A stretch of DNA of 64,000 nt from Tetranychus cinnabarinus (Eukaryota; Arthropoda; Arachnida; Trombidiformes; Tetranychidae): contig WHVY01000001.1 in assembly GCA_022266195.1 (NCBI GenBank), forward strand, positions 19,158,001 through 19,222,000. The letters are read 5' to 3'. Made by a program: the position numbers and the translations under genes. Below are positions 1 to 12,352 of the stretch, piece by piece. A model generated the notes under the pieces. It had not been told where the DNA came from. It saw only the letters and a program-made list of their open reading frames with translations, and searched no databases. Position 1 is the stretch's first letter. Each line of letters starts with the position of its first letter.

Positions 1-379
1 ATTAGTAACTAGTAAACACTAATTTTTTTAAAACCAAATAATGCTCAAATGATTAAATGATTAAATGCTGAGTTTCAGTACTTCAATTTTTGGAAAAATT
101 TTCGTTCCAGATAAAAATGTTCAACATTGATCTTGAACTGGAAGCAAACCATAAATAGATTTGTAAAGTTAATAGTGAAGCTAGTTTATCGACATTAAGA
201 TAATTGGAATTATGAAGAAGATGGAAAAAACTGGATTGAATTACTAAGGCTAATAAACTTGTTTCATATCCTATTGAGAAGCTATGGAATTTTTCAATTC
301 TGTTTATTTTCCAATGAATTGCTATTTCAAGAAAATTCTGAAATGAAACCTTGAAAGTAAAACTGTAACTTATTTAAAG

Positions 380-1596
380 TCAAGATTGAAAGTTATGGAG
401 AGGGCCAGAGTTTTGTATCAAAAATGGGGTGTAATGGAAAGTATCAAGATTGTTATGCTTAAATGATTGAAGAAACTGGCATTATCTTATTAATTATTTG
501 CTGGTGATTGAATGTAATGATTATTATGTATTATTTATAAAATTCATTCAGCTTTTATGCTCATTGTATAGTTATTGTAAATAAAACTTACCCTTTTGTA
601 GTGACTGTGGTTAACTGTGGTTACAGACAAGAATAAATTATCCATGTTTTCCACCTTTACTGGACAGTCTTGAGCGGGGAAAATAAGAAGTCAGGTTAAT
701 ATAATGACATTACAATTGTTATACAAATTATACTGGACGGTGAAAAGACTTGAAAAGAGTCGCATAACTTGTGTAAGCAAGTTATACCACTCGATTTTCT
801 GTCTGGTATATTAATCACAATACCGGTACTTTTGATGGTGTGATCTAACATGTACAAGTATAATAGTGAAATAAACTTACTAGCAATAATGAGAACAGGT
901 TTACCAAAATGTTTGATGAAGAAACGGAAAAATTTATACTGATAGAAGTAGGCTGATGTTTTGTCCAATAATGGATATTTCATTGCTTGGATTCGTCGAT
1001 GACCACAAGGATTAAGGAATACAAGAGATTTAAGGGTTGATCCATACTCTGATTCGAGAATGATTACTGAGGGATAGATTGATGATGAATGGCTGATCAG
1101 CATATCAACTCTGGTCAATTGAAGAGCTTTGAGAAAATCTAAAATATATTCAGCCTTTTCCTCAGCATAATGTCCAAATTTTTTAGCCTTAGTCAAGGAA
1201 TATGCTGAATGGCAAAAGCAAAAAATAGGTAAATTGTTAATAGATGGTTACAAATTGGATTGAAATATTGTAAAGTAATGATGAATGTTGTAGCAACTTA
1301 CTTGGAAAATTTGGACAAATAATGCGAATTGGATAACTGACAAGTCTTGATCGAAGCAGTGTGAAGTCTTGGTGGGAACCAGGCGCACCATGTAAACATA
1401 GTACAACCGGCAATGTGTTACCAGCATCTGGTCGAGTATCGATATATTCAACTTCAGTTGTGATACCCTTTCGAGGTACATTGTGGAACCAGCTTTTCTC
1501 ATCTTTCCATTTTTCATAGAGAGAAGAACACGTTTCCACTTTAATCCTGAGAACATTTTCGCTACAAATTTCACTATTTTCCGATGAACCTTTCAT
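380..1596 (-). CDS. DUF1057-like alpha/beta hydrolase
   Basis: Putative alpha/beta-fold hydrolase of the DUF1057 type, a family of unknown substrate that I associate with nematodes and arthropods. Exons read as 1302-1596, 881-1204 and 592-659, all with good splice sites in consistent phase. A candidate last exon, 380-475, would end the protein at about 260 residues but is weakly supported. Visible family marks are the oxyanion-loop stretch HGAPGSHQDF, a following NFP turn, and FLNPCGHRR after the nucleophile strand. The usual nucleophile elbow GxSxG reads SHSSS: the serine is present but both glycines are replaced, so catalysis is uncertain. The start is the first in-frame ATG after a splice-poor leader. 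No signal peptide is obvious. Family call is from memory; the C-terminal end is the least certain part. Confidence 0.6.
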
Positions 1597-2990
1597 TATT
1601 TCAATAATTTAAGTTAGTGGGTTGAAAGACAAGTCGATGAAGATGTGGTTTTAACAGGCAGGATGTTTGATGGCGATCAACAAGAGGAATAATGGTGTGA
1701 ATGAATTGGTCCTCACAGTTGAACTGTTTCCAATGATCTCTATATCGTCAATTGATTCGAGATTGACGAAGCAACAATTTTCACTAAAAAAGACACTGAA
1801 AAAAGATAAATTAAAAACAAAACAATGACGATTGATGATGTCGAAGAGGAAGAGTGCAGAAGCTTTTAACAAAATTATAAAGATACCAGTTTTTTATTAA
1901 GTCACAGTTTACGTTGAAATGACAGTAAAAATTGAAAATGTAAAAAGTAACAAATGCTCTGGTTTAAGATAACAATCGAGTGAGACTAGAGCGAGTTGCC
2001 GAGCCTTTTGAGAGAGAAGGCGAAAGGAAACAAAATGTAATGAATAAAAACAGATGAGAGGTTGAGCTTGACGATTATTACTAAGGTTCGTGAGGGAAAA
2101 AGGACTGGTTAGTTAGTCATCATGAAAGTGAGATTTAGAGGAAAGAAAAGTGTAAAACAGGGAAACGATTCAGTAAAGTCATGTCATGAGTATTCATACC
2201 TTTCTTTCTTCTTCTCTTTTAGCCAAACTTCACTTGAAAATAATATACATTTTGTTAAAGATGTTGATCGCCTTAGGCTAGTACATGAACTTGATTCTTC
2301 TCTTCACTTTTCTGACACATTCCTAAGTTAGAACTACTGTTTTTTTCGCACTTGAAAATTCAGCAAAACAATTAAGAATAGAAAATAAAATAAATCAAAA
2401 GATCGTATAAGATTTACAAACGCACATAAGCCAAATATTGATGAAATTTCGAGAGCTATTTTCATTTTCTTTTGTTAATAAACTTTCAAATTTTACGCAA
2501 AAATTACATTTGACGATAGATATTTTGTGATGTAATGCGATTGATTAGCATTCATTGCCATTATTAGAGAAAGCAGTAAAAAATTTGCTAATTGCTAAGT
2601 ATAAATTGCTAACGTTAGATTTAAGAGCATTTCGTCCTTTCCTTTCATAATTAAACAGCAATGAGTTCCAATTAATAATCAATTTATTGGAGATCGAATT
2701 TTCTTTATTAAATTGATTCGGTAGATTAAGAATTATGCCAAAAATGAAAAAGAGTTTTCGCTGATAAATAGCAGGAAAATCAGAGAGAGAAAAAAAACAT
2801 TGGCAATAATAACTACAAGAAAAGATGAATATCAGTTTGACATGAGACTCGATCGGCTCAATACATAACTAAACATAAACCGTGCGTTCAGTCAAATCGA
2901 TTCATGTTAAAATGAAAATTCTCTGAAGAATCAAAAGTAAATTCATGATCTAAAAGCGGTGAATACAATTTGATACCATTGACAACTTCA
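1597..2990. other. Intergenic; possible leader exon
   Basis: No convincing gene. A minus-strand open stretch at 1651-1872 lies just upstream of the DUF1057-like gene and has a polypyrimidine tract with an AG inside it, so it could be transcribed leader, but its translation resembles nothing I recognise. A 69-codon plus-strand frame at 2122-2331 has low-complexity composition. The rest is AT-rich. Confidence 0.3.
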
Positions 2991-3882
2991 TTAAGCTACA
3001 AGGCGCGATGCGCTTGAAACTACAGGACCAATTAAGAACCGTTTTTCGAGTTCAGTTTTTTCTGGTAGGTTGATTGACCTCAATTTTTCCATTATTTGAA
3101 GAATCTGACTTCCACAAGAATCCAGAGATGGCCATTTGGTTATAAATTGCGTGAAATGTACAACACGTAGTTGATAAGAGATCATCATCATGAACATTGG
3201 CTGAAATATAGTCAAGTCGACGGAATCCATGTTCCAATGAGTTGTGAAATATTTTTGAAGTCTCCGGAGTAACACATTCTAGATGTTTCAAGATTTCTGA
3301 AGATTAGAAGGAATAAAAATGTATTGATAAAAACTGATAAACTTACATGTATAAGATGAGATGTCAACTGTTTAAAACAGTTACAAATGGTTCAGCTAAA
3401 ATAGCCAAAAAGTACATCTTTAAACAGGTATGAGACAGGCAAAAAAAGTTCAATAGCAAACGATAATAATCATGTCATCATAAAATTCAGCTTTTTACCA
3501 TTTTAATAGACTAATTTAAAATTATCAATTTTTAATATTGTTTATCAATTTAGCAGTTGTTTATTAAGCAACGTTAAAATAGCCATAGCAGTTTAAATAG
3601 CGATTATCCTTTAACTTACCGGCTCGACCTTTGGTTGCGTCAAAATACTCTTTAAGTGATTTTTTCCCTCCGTGTACAATTATGTCAATAGCTTGTCGAG
3701 GAAATGGCACTAAACATTTACCATAGCGATTAGCAACTTTCTTCATCAAAAACGGCACTTTCCATGTTTCGGTAAACTTTTTTCATCATCACATCAGTAA
3801 GATTGACCGCTGATCGAGCTGCAATAGTTATAAACAAGGTAAACACAGTCGCAAAGGTAGCAAACAATTGATAATATTTCAT
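2991..3882 (-). pseudogene. Frameshifted secreted-protein relic
   Basis: A signal-peptide-like start (ATG at 3882, a hydrophobic run, then AARSAVNLTDVMMKK) runs into a stop. Coding sense continues in another frame as KFTETWKVPFLMKKVANRYG and onward to a good donor at 3619. Removing one A from the six-A run at 3778-3783 would connect the two frames. Further left, 3355-3405 and 2991-3303 look like downstream exons (a short intron of about 50 bp separates them), but the second exon has an in-frame stop. The last exon also switches frame part-way: plausible protein in one frame to about residue FHAIYNQM, then in another to the stop at 2991. With at least two breaks I read this as a decayed gene rather than a working one. 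Product unknown; a lineage-specific secreted protein is the likeliest origin. Confidence 0.45.
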
Positions 3883-4746
3883 TTTATTGACTTTCAATTT
3901 GGATGGTTCTATTAACTTATCGTTTCTTTATATCTTTTTCAGGCTGATTCACACAAATGAAAGTTGTATTTTTATAGCTAAGTCAAGTGTGACCGGTTGT
4001 AACTATTCACTCACTTATGATTTCTAAATGAAATCAGTTGAATATATAATATTATGCATCAAAAGATATAAAGATTGACAGGATGGACGATTTTGACTAG
4101 AATAACACTTTTTAATGGACTCAGTTTTTATGCCCCTACAAACCTACAAAGTCCCAATTCTTAACTCAAAATTCAAAGTTTTTATGCAAATTCCTTTGTT
4201 GGTAACCTGAATTCTGATTAACCTTTGACAGTTTTTCGGACATGCAGTTCAACCATGGCTTTCAGGTCGCGTAAAAGTTTTCCTTAAAATCCTTTTAGTT
4301 TAGCCCCAATTTTTACACAAAAATTTAATGTTTTGACTTCATATATGTACATATTGCGTATTCGAATGTACAACAATGTTAAAAGTCATTTTGTCTTTCT
4401 TTTTTATTGTCTATTTTAGTCTCTTTTTTATCTGCTTTTCCTGAGTTTCAGGGTCGGGTTCTAAAAATTTGTATATTTTTGGGGCGACATTCCGGCCAAA
4501 ACCTTTCATTTGCGATTAACAGAAAATTTAAGACCGTTTGAGTGCGGAGAAATTTTGACAGAAAAATACCAAAACGGTATTAATATATTAGAGAAGAGAT
4601 AACTGTTATAATAGATAATTTTCCGTATATATTTACAATAATTTTTTTGTGACTTGGATTTAAAAGCGTATGTCTTGTTTGTTGCTTGAATCGTCGCGAC
4701 TTCCTAGTTGAGTTCTCTAATGGTAGAATCAAAGCGACCTAATATT
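3883..4746. other. Intergenic gap, no gene seen
   Basis: AT-rich sequence between the secreted-protein relic and the 3' end of TMEM94. I see no open frame, RNA gene or repeat here that I can support. Confidence 0.5.
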
Positions 4747-7700
4747 TTAAAATGGTGAGTTCATTCCTAGTTTTGTGCCAAATTCAAGACGAGCTCGTCT
4801 TTGTTGTCGCTCTGATATTCTAGGTAAAAAAGGACAAAAAAGATTGAATAAAGATTGAGTATTATTTTTTGAAAGATGCACGATGATTATGCTAATGTAA
4901 ATTTGGTTAGACTTACTTAATTTCATGACCTTTAACAAGGCTGTTTATAATAATCAAAGCTATTGGCCAAAGGAATGCGAGTATGAAAACGTAAGGTGGT
5001 ATGGTTGAAAGATATTCACTTAAAAATAATGGAGTATCATGAGAGAGATAAACTTGAGCCAAACAGAAAAGTAAATTTATAATTAATAAGATGATAGACA
5101 TGAAAGCCCAACATCTATTCGCAAACGGGCTTCTTCGCCAGAGAAGATGAGATCGATGAACAAAACCAATTGAAATAATAGCTGAAAGATAATAAAATTT
5201 AAAAATATATTAGAAAAGAGCATTCAAAGAATTAACTCGTTAAATCTAGTTGATTTGATCATACTTACTGAAATAAATAACTATACAAACTACTGAAAAT
5301 GTTTGAGCCATCAAGACAGGATTATTCAACTTGTCAGCTCCACTGAGAGTAACACTGAAAATATTAAATAAAATTCAATTAATCTGTTACCTGAAAAGGC
5401 TTGAATTGGATATAAAAATTTAATTACTTGGCATCAATTAGCATCCAGCAAGGTCCAGATGATTTAGTGTCTTCTCCAATTGATTTTTTGCATGCGTCAT
5501 TAATAATAAGTGCAAAAGAAGTGACAACAATCATGGTAGATGGACAAAACTTGATTAAATAACACATCAAGAAGTAAATTATACTCTGAAATAAGAAGAT
5601 AATTTCACATAAGTTCTGAGAGCTGCAATAGATTTCATCAAGTACTAAACGATAATAGACTCACTTCACGACTCAAGTTTAAATTTTTTCCAGTAGCTTG
5701 ATTCATCACTTGTGTGTCCAAAGGGGTTCCCATGAGAGAAAGGCTAAGCAGAGGGAAAATAATTGTGACCAGCCATAAAACAGAACCAGGAGAAAGTAAA
5801 GGTGGGAGGAAAAATAGGAAACCAAAAAGTTGAGCCAAGCTTAAACTTAATGAACAACTAAAGAAAAATTGAAGGCAGTTTCGAGCATTCATCATATAGT
5901 GTCGAGCTTCCATGATGATACGATTTATGCTAATTGAATCTTCCCGATGAAAACAGATGGAACAGGGCAATGTGTTTAGTTGATTACTAATATCTGTAGG
6001 TGAGATGAATCCTTTATATGGTTTTCCTGATGCTTTAGTTACAGGTTCTCTGACACAGATTTGTGGATACAAAGGTTCGATTCCAATGCTAAAATGAGAA
6101 ACAAAAATTAAAATTAAACCTTCAAGTTTAATAAATTTTGAATGTAATATTTTATACCTGGCATCAGTCTGTAGAAAAATTGGTATATTATGGACATTAG
6201 CAGCACTTCCTATAACGCAAACTACTTCTCCATTTTCTTGCATAATTTCGATCATTTCGCGTGTTGTTTGTGGAGTACAGTCGGTAAAAAGTGATACTAA
6301 CAGAGGAACATTATCAACTTCTTTGAGGTGTGGCCTGATTTGTTCGATCCCTTTTGGTAATTTAGCTCGATTAGCCACGTCAAAAGTTATTGGAGCACTT
6401 CGCTCGGTATTTGTACTTTCTGTTATATGACTCGGTGAGGTTGAAACTTCAGACCAACTTTTACTTCGACAATCTTCGCTGTCACTTTCCATCATGAAAT
6501 TTTCTTTTCCTCCATTATGTGTGCGACTACCAGTAGGGTTCAGATGTTCATCATTATCGAGTGGCTCAATTTTGTTTCTATCACTTTCAATATTATTGTC
6601 TTCTTCAGTTGTGATGATGATCGATGATGATTGTTCCTTCAAAGGACTTTTATCAAACCTTACTGTAGTCGCGTCAGTATTAAAATAACTTGGTGCACTT
6701 TGAGTTCTAACAAGAGCTACATTAGGTTCAGAGTTTGGATGAATTGATACTTTGGAGCCCTTGAAACTGTTAACATGGGATTGAGAGGCATTCATATTTA
6801 TCTCTTTGGAAGCGGTTTCACTCAGCAAAGAAATATGACAATTCCATCCAGCTTCAAGACCCATTTTTTCGGAGAAAACTCGACTTCTTAGTTCATTTTC
6901 TTTTGAGAAATGAACAAATCGAATACAGGCTTTATCAAGTTGCTCCACAAGAGTAACAAAGTCAGGACAGGCTTGATATTGCATAGTTACCATTCCTATG
7001 AAAACTTGGTTTGTTAATTGATTAATGAGTGATTCAAAATGATAGCCATCAACAGAGGCAGTTGAAGAAGCAGATTTTGAACGAGTATAATTGGTATTTT
7101 GTGCTCCATTTGGTTCATCAACTTGTTCTGCCTTTTCTTCTTTTGTGGTAAGTGAATCGGTACTCAAATGATGACTCGCCAAAGGACGAGCGCAATTTGT
7201 ATCTCTTGCTTCCCATGAGCGAACAGATGAATTGAGATTTTTTTGTGATTGAAAAACATGACGACTATCAGGGGGTAGTTCAATGAAAAAATCATTGTTC
7301 AACCGTCGATCAGGACAAGTATTGAGAGGTACATATGAAAAGGCCATACAATATGCAGCTAAACTAGAACGATGATAAAAATCGAGAATTCTTTTACGAT
7401 CAGGTTCGGTAAGACCACAGAGATCTTGTCCATCCCAAAACTCGGTGCAAGCATCTAGGATAAAATCACCATTTCCTTGTGAAAAAAGTTGATATGAACC
7501 AGTACAAATATCACGAATCACGGCTGATGTCATATTTGGAAAAGGCATCTTTAACCGGGGAAAGTTGAGTTGTGCGAGTTTCCCTTGTTGTATTACTTCA
7601 GGTTTAACATGACGAAAAGAAGATATTTGAAACATGTAGCGATAGTCTGTTATCGCTTTTTCCGTAAAACCCATGATCCTTGATAATTCACAAAGACATC

Positions 7701-9886
7701 TTTTATTGATAACGGGGACGGATGCTTCGTTTCTCATCGATTCGCAAGTAATATGATCACAGAAAAGATTGTATTCTTCTTGAGCATCCATGTTACAGGT
7801 ATTTAATAGAATTGCTAATCCAAGAGGTTTTAAATTAGGAAGAAACCTAGGCCATTCAGGATCATCGAATTGCAAACCAAAGCTGTTATAAATGTCATGT
7901 GTGATGTCTAGCACTTCAGCTTTACTCACTAATTCAATTTGAAGTTAAGATAAAAATAAGAAACAATTATTTATTTCACCAAGAATAAGAATTGATTGTA
8001 AAATTTAATTAAAAACTAATTTCTTACCGTATTTGTCTTTTTTATTTGCTTTACTGGAGCTATCTTTAACTGACTCGTTATTTTTCGAATTTCTGTAACT
8101 GACTTCATCAACAAATATATCATCGTCATTGTCATCGATCAAATAATCTGGATTAGTTTCAATTGAAGAACCATGTTTGTTAGAATTTGAAGTTAAAAAG
8201 AAAACTTTATCTGCACTTGGATTGGGCCATGAAAGGATCCCTTTTTTGTCGACACAACAAAGCGCTGTTATACTTCCGAAAATTTGAAGTATATTTGCTG
8301 ATCTCCAGAGGTTACCATCACGACAAGTAAGCAAGTCAACAACAGTTTTATAAAGCTCACTCCAAGTTAATCGAATAGGAGTTGATAAATCTATGGAAGA
8401 ATTTGAATCCAGGTCAACGAAAAATGGATCTGCTTGACGCTTCAGCTTGACATTATCACCATCAACATTACCAGGTTCGTAACCAGCTGATCCACTACTA
8501 GCAGCTAAATCAACATTGATATTACCACTGACAGTGGCATCATCCCGACCACAATAACTTCCAGGCGATCCAAGTGAAAAATTTGCATTGCCAGATTCTT
8601 TGACCATCGGTCGTGATTTAATCAAGTTGAAAAGATGGGCAACTCCAAAAGCATTAACGACTAACCATAGAGAAGGAAGTGTCAATGGAAGAAGAGGTAG
8701 AAGACATGATGTGGGACGAAGAAGGAGGACAAAAAATGATTCAGCGAAGACATTGACTTTGTAACCGGAACTGTAACCATAGTGAATAATACTGACGGTA
8801 AAGACAACTAACCAAACCAAAGGTATAATTATTCTCTCTATATATTTGGTTATGATGGTGTGACGTTCCTTCTCATAGAGAGTTGCTGGACGATGCCATG
8901 ATTGGTCAAGTGCTAGTCGTAAACCAGAGATATATGGTGTCTCTAACATAACAAATTTAATTGGTTTGGCCGCTTTGCGAAGACGAGCACCAGTAAATGA
9001 CATGGGACCTTGTTCAACGGTTGATCCCAAACGACCACCCCGTTTAAGCTCGAGGTATGAAGGTTCACCTTCATTGGGGGCATTAATTTGTTCCAAACTT
9101 TTACAAAGACCAGGAGCTGCATGACCAGGACACATGAGAATAACATCTCCTTTAACTAACAAGGAAGTTGGCAGATTAACTCGCTGATTATCTCGATATG
9201 TCCATTGAAGAGTGATGCATGGTGATTGAGGTAAGTATAGATTAGGATAGTATTTACCAGTTTTCCACTCATTTATCAATTGAGATCTTTCTGTAATTTA
9301 GGACAAACAGATAGACACTTTGGTTATCTTACATTGAATCAATGAACCCCAAATTGTTTAATTGATCAACTAAACTGACCTGAACAGTTTTTAATTTTTT
9401 TAGATAATAATCGACATTTGTTATGAAGTTCTTGGTGTCTCATCCAAGTATCCCATGCAGTAAGTAGAACGTTGAAGATAAGGAAAAACAATAAGATGAG
9501 AGACTGTAGCAAAAGTGAGTGCTCTTTTGAGTAACCATAATTGATGATGAAAACAATTAAGGTGAAGGCTGTCAAGAGAATGCTCGGCCAACGAAAGGTT
9601 GATGAGACACTTGAATGATAAAAGCTTTCACTAAGCCAGACACAAATACCACTTCGTGAACGAGATGTACACTTAATGAGAGGATGAGAAGAAGATGAAA
9701 ATATTATCAATAGAGTAATAAGGAAATTTTTAGATTTGATAACCAATAATATTGGCTGATAAAGAAAAACATTTATGGGAAAAAACTCACCTTGCAGTGA
9801 CTTAATTCCTTTTCCAATTCATCGTGAAGTATCTTTAATGCCTCAGCCGAACCTAAACCAATCACCTCTTTGGTATAATAATTCAT
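4747..9886 (-). CDS. TMEM94: TMEM94-like P-type ATPase relative
   Basis: Orthologue of TMEM94 (KIAA0195), a large multi-pass ER membrane protein related to P-type ATPases and reported as a magnesium transporter. Nine exons: 9791-9886, 9380-9755, 8028-9290, 6158-7928, 5665-6088, 5428-5585, 5269-5354, 4917-5181, 4747-4819. They sum to 4,512 nt in one frame (1,503 residues; the human protein is about 1,356). Diagnostic stretches are GKYYPNLYLPQSPC and NLPTSLLVKGD near residue 170, FDDPEWPRFLPNLKPLGL near 600, NRAKLPKGIEQIRPHL, VPLLVSLFTDCTPQTTREM, and the family's C-terminal end FGTKLGMNSPF. The canonical phosphorylation motif DKTGT reads DKKGILSWPNP near residue 500, as in the human family, so classical phosphoenzyme chemistry is unlikely. 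Hydrophobic pairs flank the N-terminal actuator-like region and a cluster lies in the last 350 residues. The middle region is Ser/Asp-rich and disordered. Confidence 0.95.
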
Positions 9887-12352
9887 TGCATATCGTAATC
9901 ATGTAACTTTGCTTAGGTATATTCGACATTCAATTTTGGATGTAGTTGACTAGATCAGTTGTTGATTACCTGTTTGTTTTTGGTTAGGTTAATAGGAGAG
10001 GCAGACACAATGAAAATGGTATACAGGGAGAGAAAAAGAGAAATTATTAGAATTAAGTGACACAAAACAAATATATAAAAAGAGATGACATAAACTGTAG
10101 GAATAAATCATGTTACTATGTTAACCTGAAAGTTAAATTTTGTCTGATTGTTAAATTAACAAAAATGGAACCGACACTTAAGGGAACAACAGAATGTAAA
10201 CAAACAGTGATTGCATTAGAAGAGGTGAGTTGCAATTATAATGATGCATATGACTATAGAAGGGAAATATTGCTAATGTTGTGAATAAAAGATACAAATA
10301 AATAATTTAATTGTTAAATAAAAACTCACAAAACAACATATTTATCGATATTTAGCTTTGAAACATCACAATATTAAGTTAAACATCTTCACTTTGTATG
10401 TCTCTTTTGAGCAAGCGAGAATCTAGGAGAAAGCAGATGATTGCAGGAGAAAAAGTGGCATCTCAAGAGATTATAAGAAGGAGAATGAATGTCACTATGA
10501 TATTCTGAGAGGAATATCAAATGAAAAAAGAAAGATTATTCATTATTGAGCTAAATTTATCACATTTTTGATTCCATTTCTTTGTCATTTACCCTAAAAA
10601 TCGTATCTGTCTCTATTTCTTTGTTGAAATGTATTGTGATCTGATTTTCTCGTTTCACACTCACTTGATTTCCGAATCTTTTTTAATATTTTCAATCAAA
10701 TATCATTAATAATAATGGCATACATTAGTTTTATCATCTTCTGAAACCGAGATTCGGTCAGTTTCAGTCAGATCAATATTAATAATAATCTATTGGAATA
10801 CTGAAAACATGTTAGTTATTTATAAACTTGACCTTCTTAACACAACATATTCCCATGTAAATGATAAACAAAGACTCATATGATTGAGCTATTCTTAAAC
10901 AGCTCATATGATAAACATCATGTAAATCATCATTCTTTAATAAAAGACTTGTTGCTCGAATGTATGTTATCATTCAATGAATCATTCAATTATGAATGAA
11001 CGTATCAAAGGTTTTTTTATTGGAAATTTTTATTTTTAAGATCGAAAAATCAGAATGAAATGAGATAATCAGGGGCAGATGATAGGCGATAATTTCACGT
11101 TGTTATTTATACATTTACTGGGAATTTACTGTAATAAGTAGTCTATATCATAACCTTCAACTGTCCTTGTTTCATGTTAGATCATAAAAACAATAAGTTA
11201 ATATAATTAACATTTATAATTTCAAAAAAATGTGGCGATCCTTCAAACAAAACGGCAGAGAGTAGGTTGTCATCATGTCATTTCGTTCACATTACGTGTG
11301 TATACAATTCACTAGAATAGGAATCTCAATCAAACAAGTAGCTATCATATTAACTGTAAATAAGTCATTGAAATTATAATAACCATGTAACTTACCCACT
11401 CAACTATCCAACAGTCTGGTATAGGTGATTACATTGCTAAAGATGTAAAAAATTCAATCACAAAAGTTCAACAAAAGATCCCAGTTAACGTCTTAGTTGT
11501 TTGTCATAATCCATTCAAATTTTAAAATATTGGTACGTCGGTGGGTTGCAAGAGAGTCAAATCAATATTAAAATGTTTTAAATAAGACAGTAATTGGAAA
11601 ATCAGCGAATAATTCAACTGGTGACAAGAGAAAAACAATGAAAAGTAAATCGCCAGAAGAAATGATCACAAGACAAGAGAGAAGATAATAATCATAGATA
11701 TTGGTAGAAGTGGAGATAAGCTAGAGATTAATTCTAAGGCAACTTTACTTGAAAAAGCTAACCTTCAAGCAAAGTTGTTGGAAATATATCATAACCTAAT
11801 CTAATAACTTTAACACAAATGATAATTCTTGCAGATGATTTGAAGGATTTGGTTACAAGATTTTGCTTACAACTCGAAAATGAAATAATTTTAGACTAAA
11901 TCTTGTACAATAATAATATGGTTGCAGTTAATTGAGCCAAAAATTGTGAGCATCCAAGAACAGTAACTTACAGGTACTTTTATTCATTGTTTGAAAGCGA
12001 AATCTTGTTAGATGAAAGATCTGGTTTGATGAAAAAAATCTCAATCCTGGCCACTATTGTAGTCGATTCAATACAAAATGGATGCTCAAAGCACAATTTA
12101 CAGGCCCCTCACTAGATGGAAATTACAATTGATTTCATAGAAACATTGATAATGGTGAAAATTATGGTAACTTTTAATATAAATAGTAGAGATATTTGAT
12201 TATTAAAAATACATAATTAGTTTCAATAATACTAATCAGTTAAAGCTTGCTACCAAAAGTATAAATAATTCAAGAAGGATAGAGAATTGATTATTTCTCA
12301 ATTTCAGCCAATTTTTGTATAGAGTTTGATAATAAAAACCATTCCATTTCAA
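9887..12352. other. Long intergenic gap
   Basis: About 2.5 kb of AT-rich sequence between the TMEM94 start and the UGDH stop. It should hold the TMEM94 promoter and 5' leader and the UGDH 3' UTR. The longest frame (10057-10284, plus) has no recognisable similarity and no supporting splice sites. No tRNA, repeat or mobile element identified. Confidence 0.5.

Noticed and set aside
8005..9279. Possible loss of function of TMEM94 because DKTGT is missing
   Set aside because: The human and other animal family members also have DKxGILSWPNP here, so it is a family trait and not a defect of this gene.
10057..10284. 75-codon plus-strand frame
   Set aside because: No similarity, no splice context and AT-driven composition.
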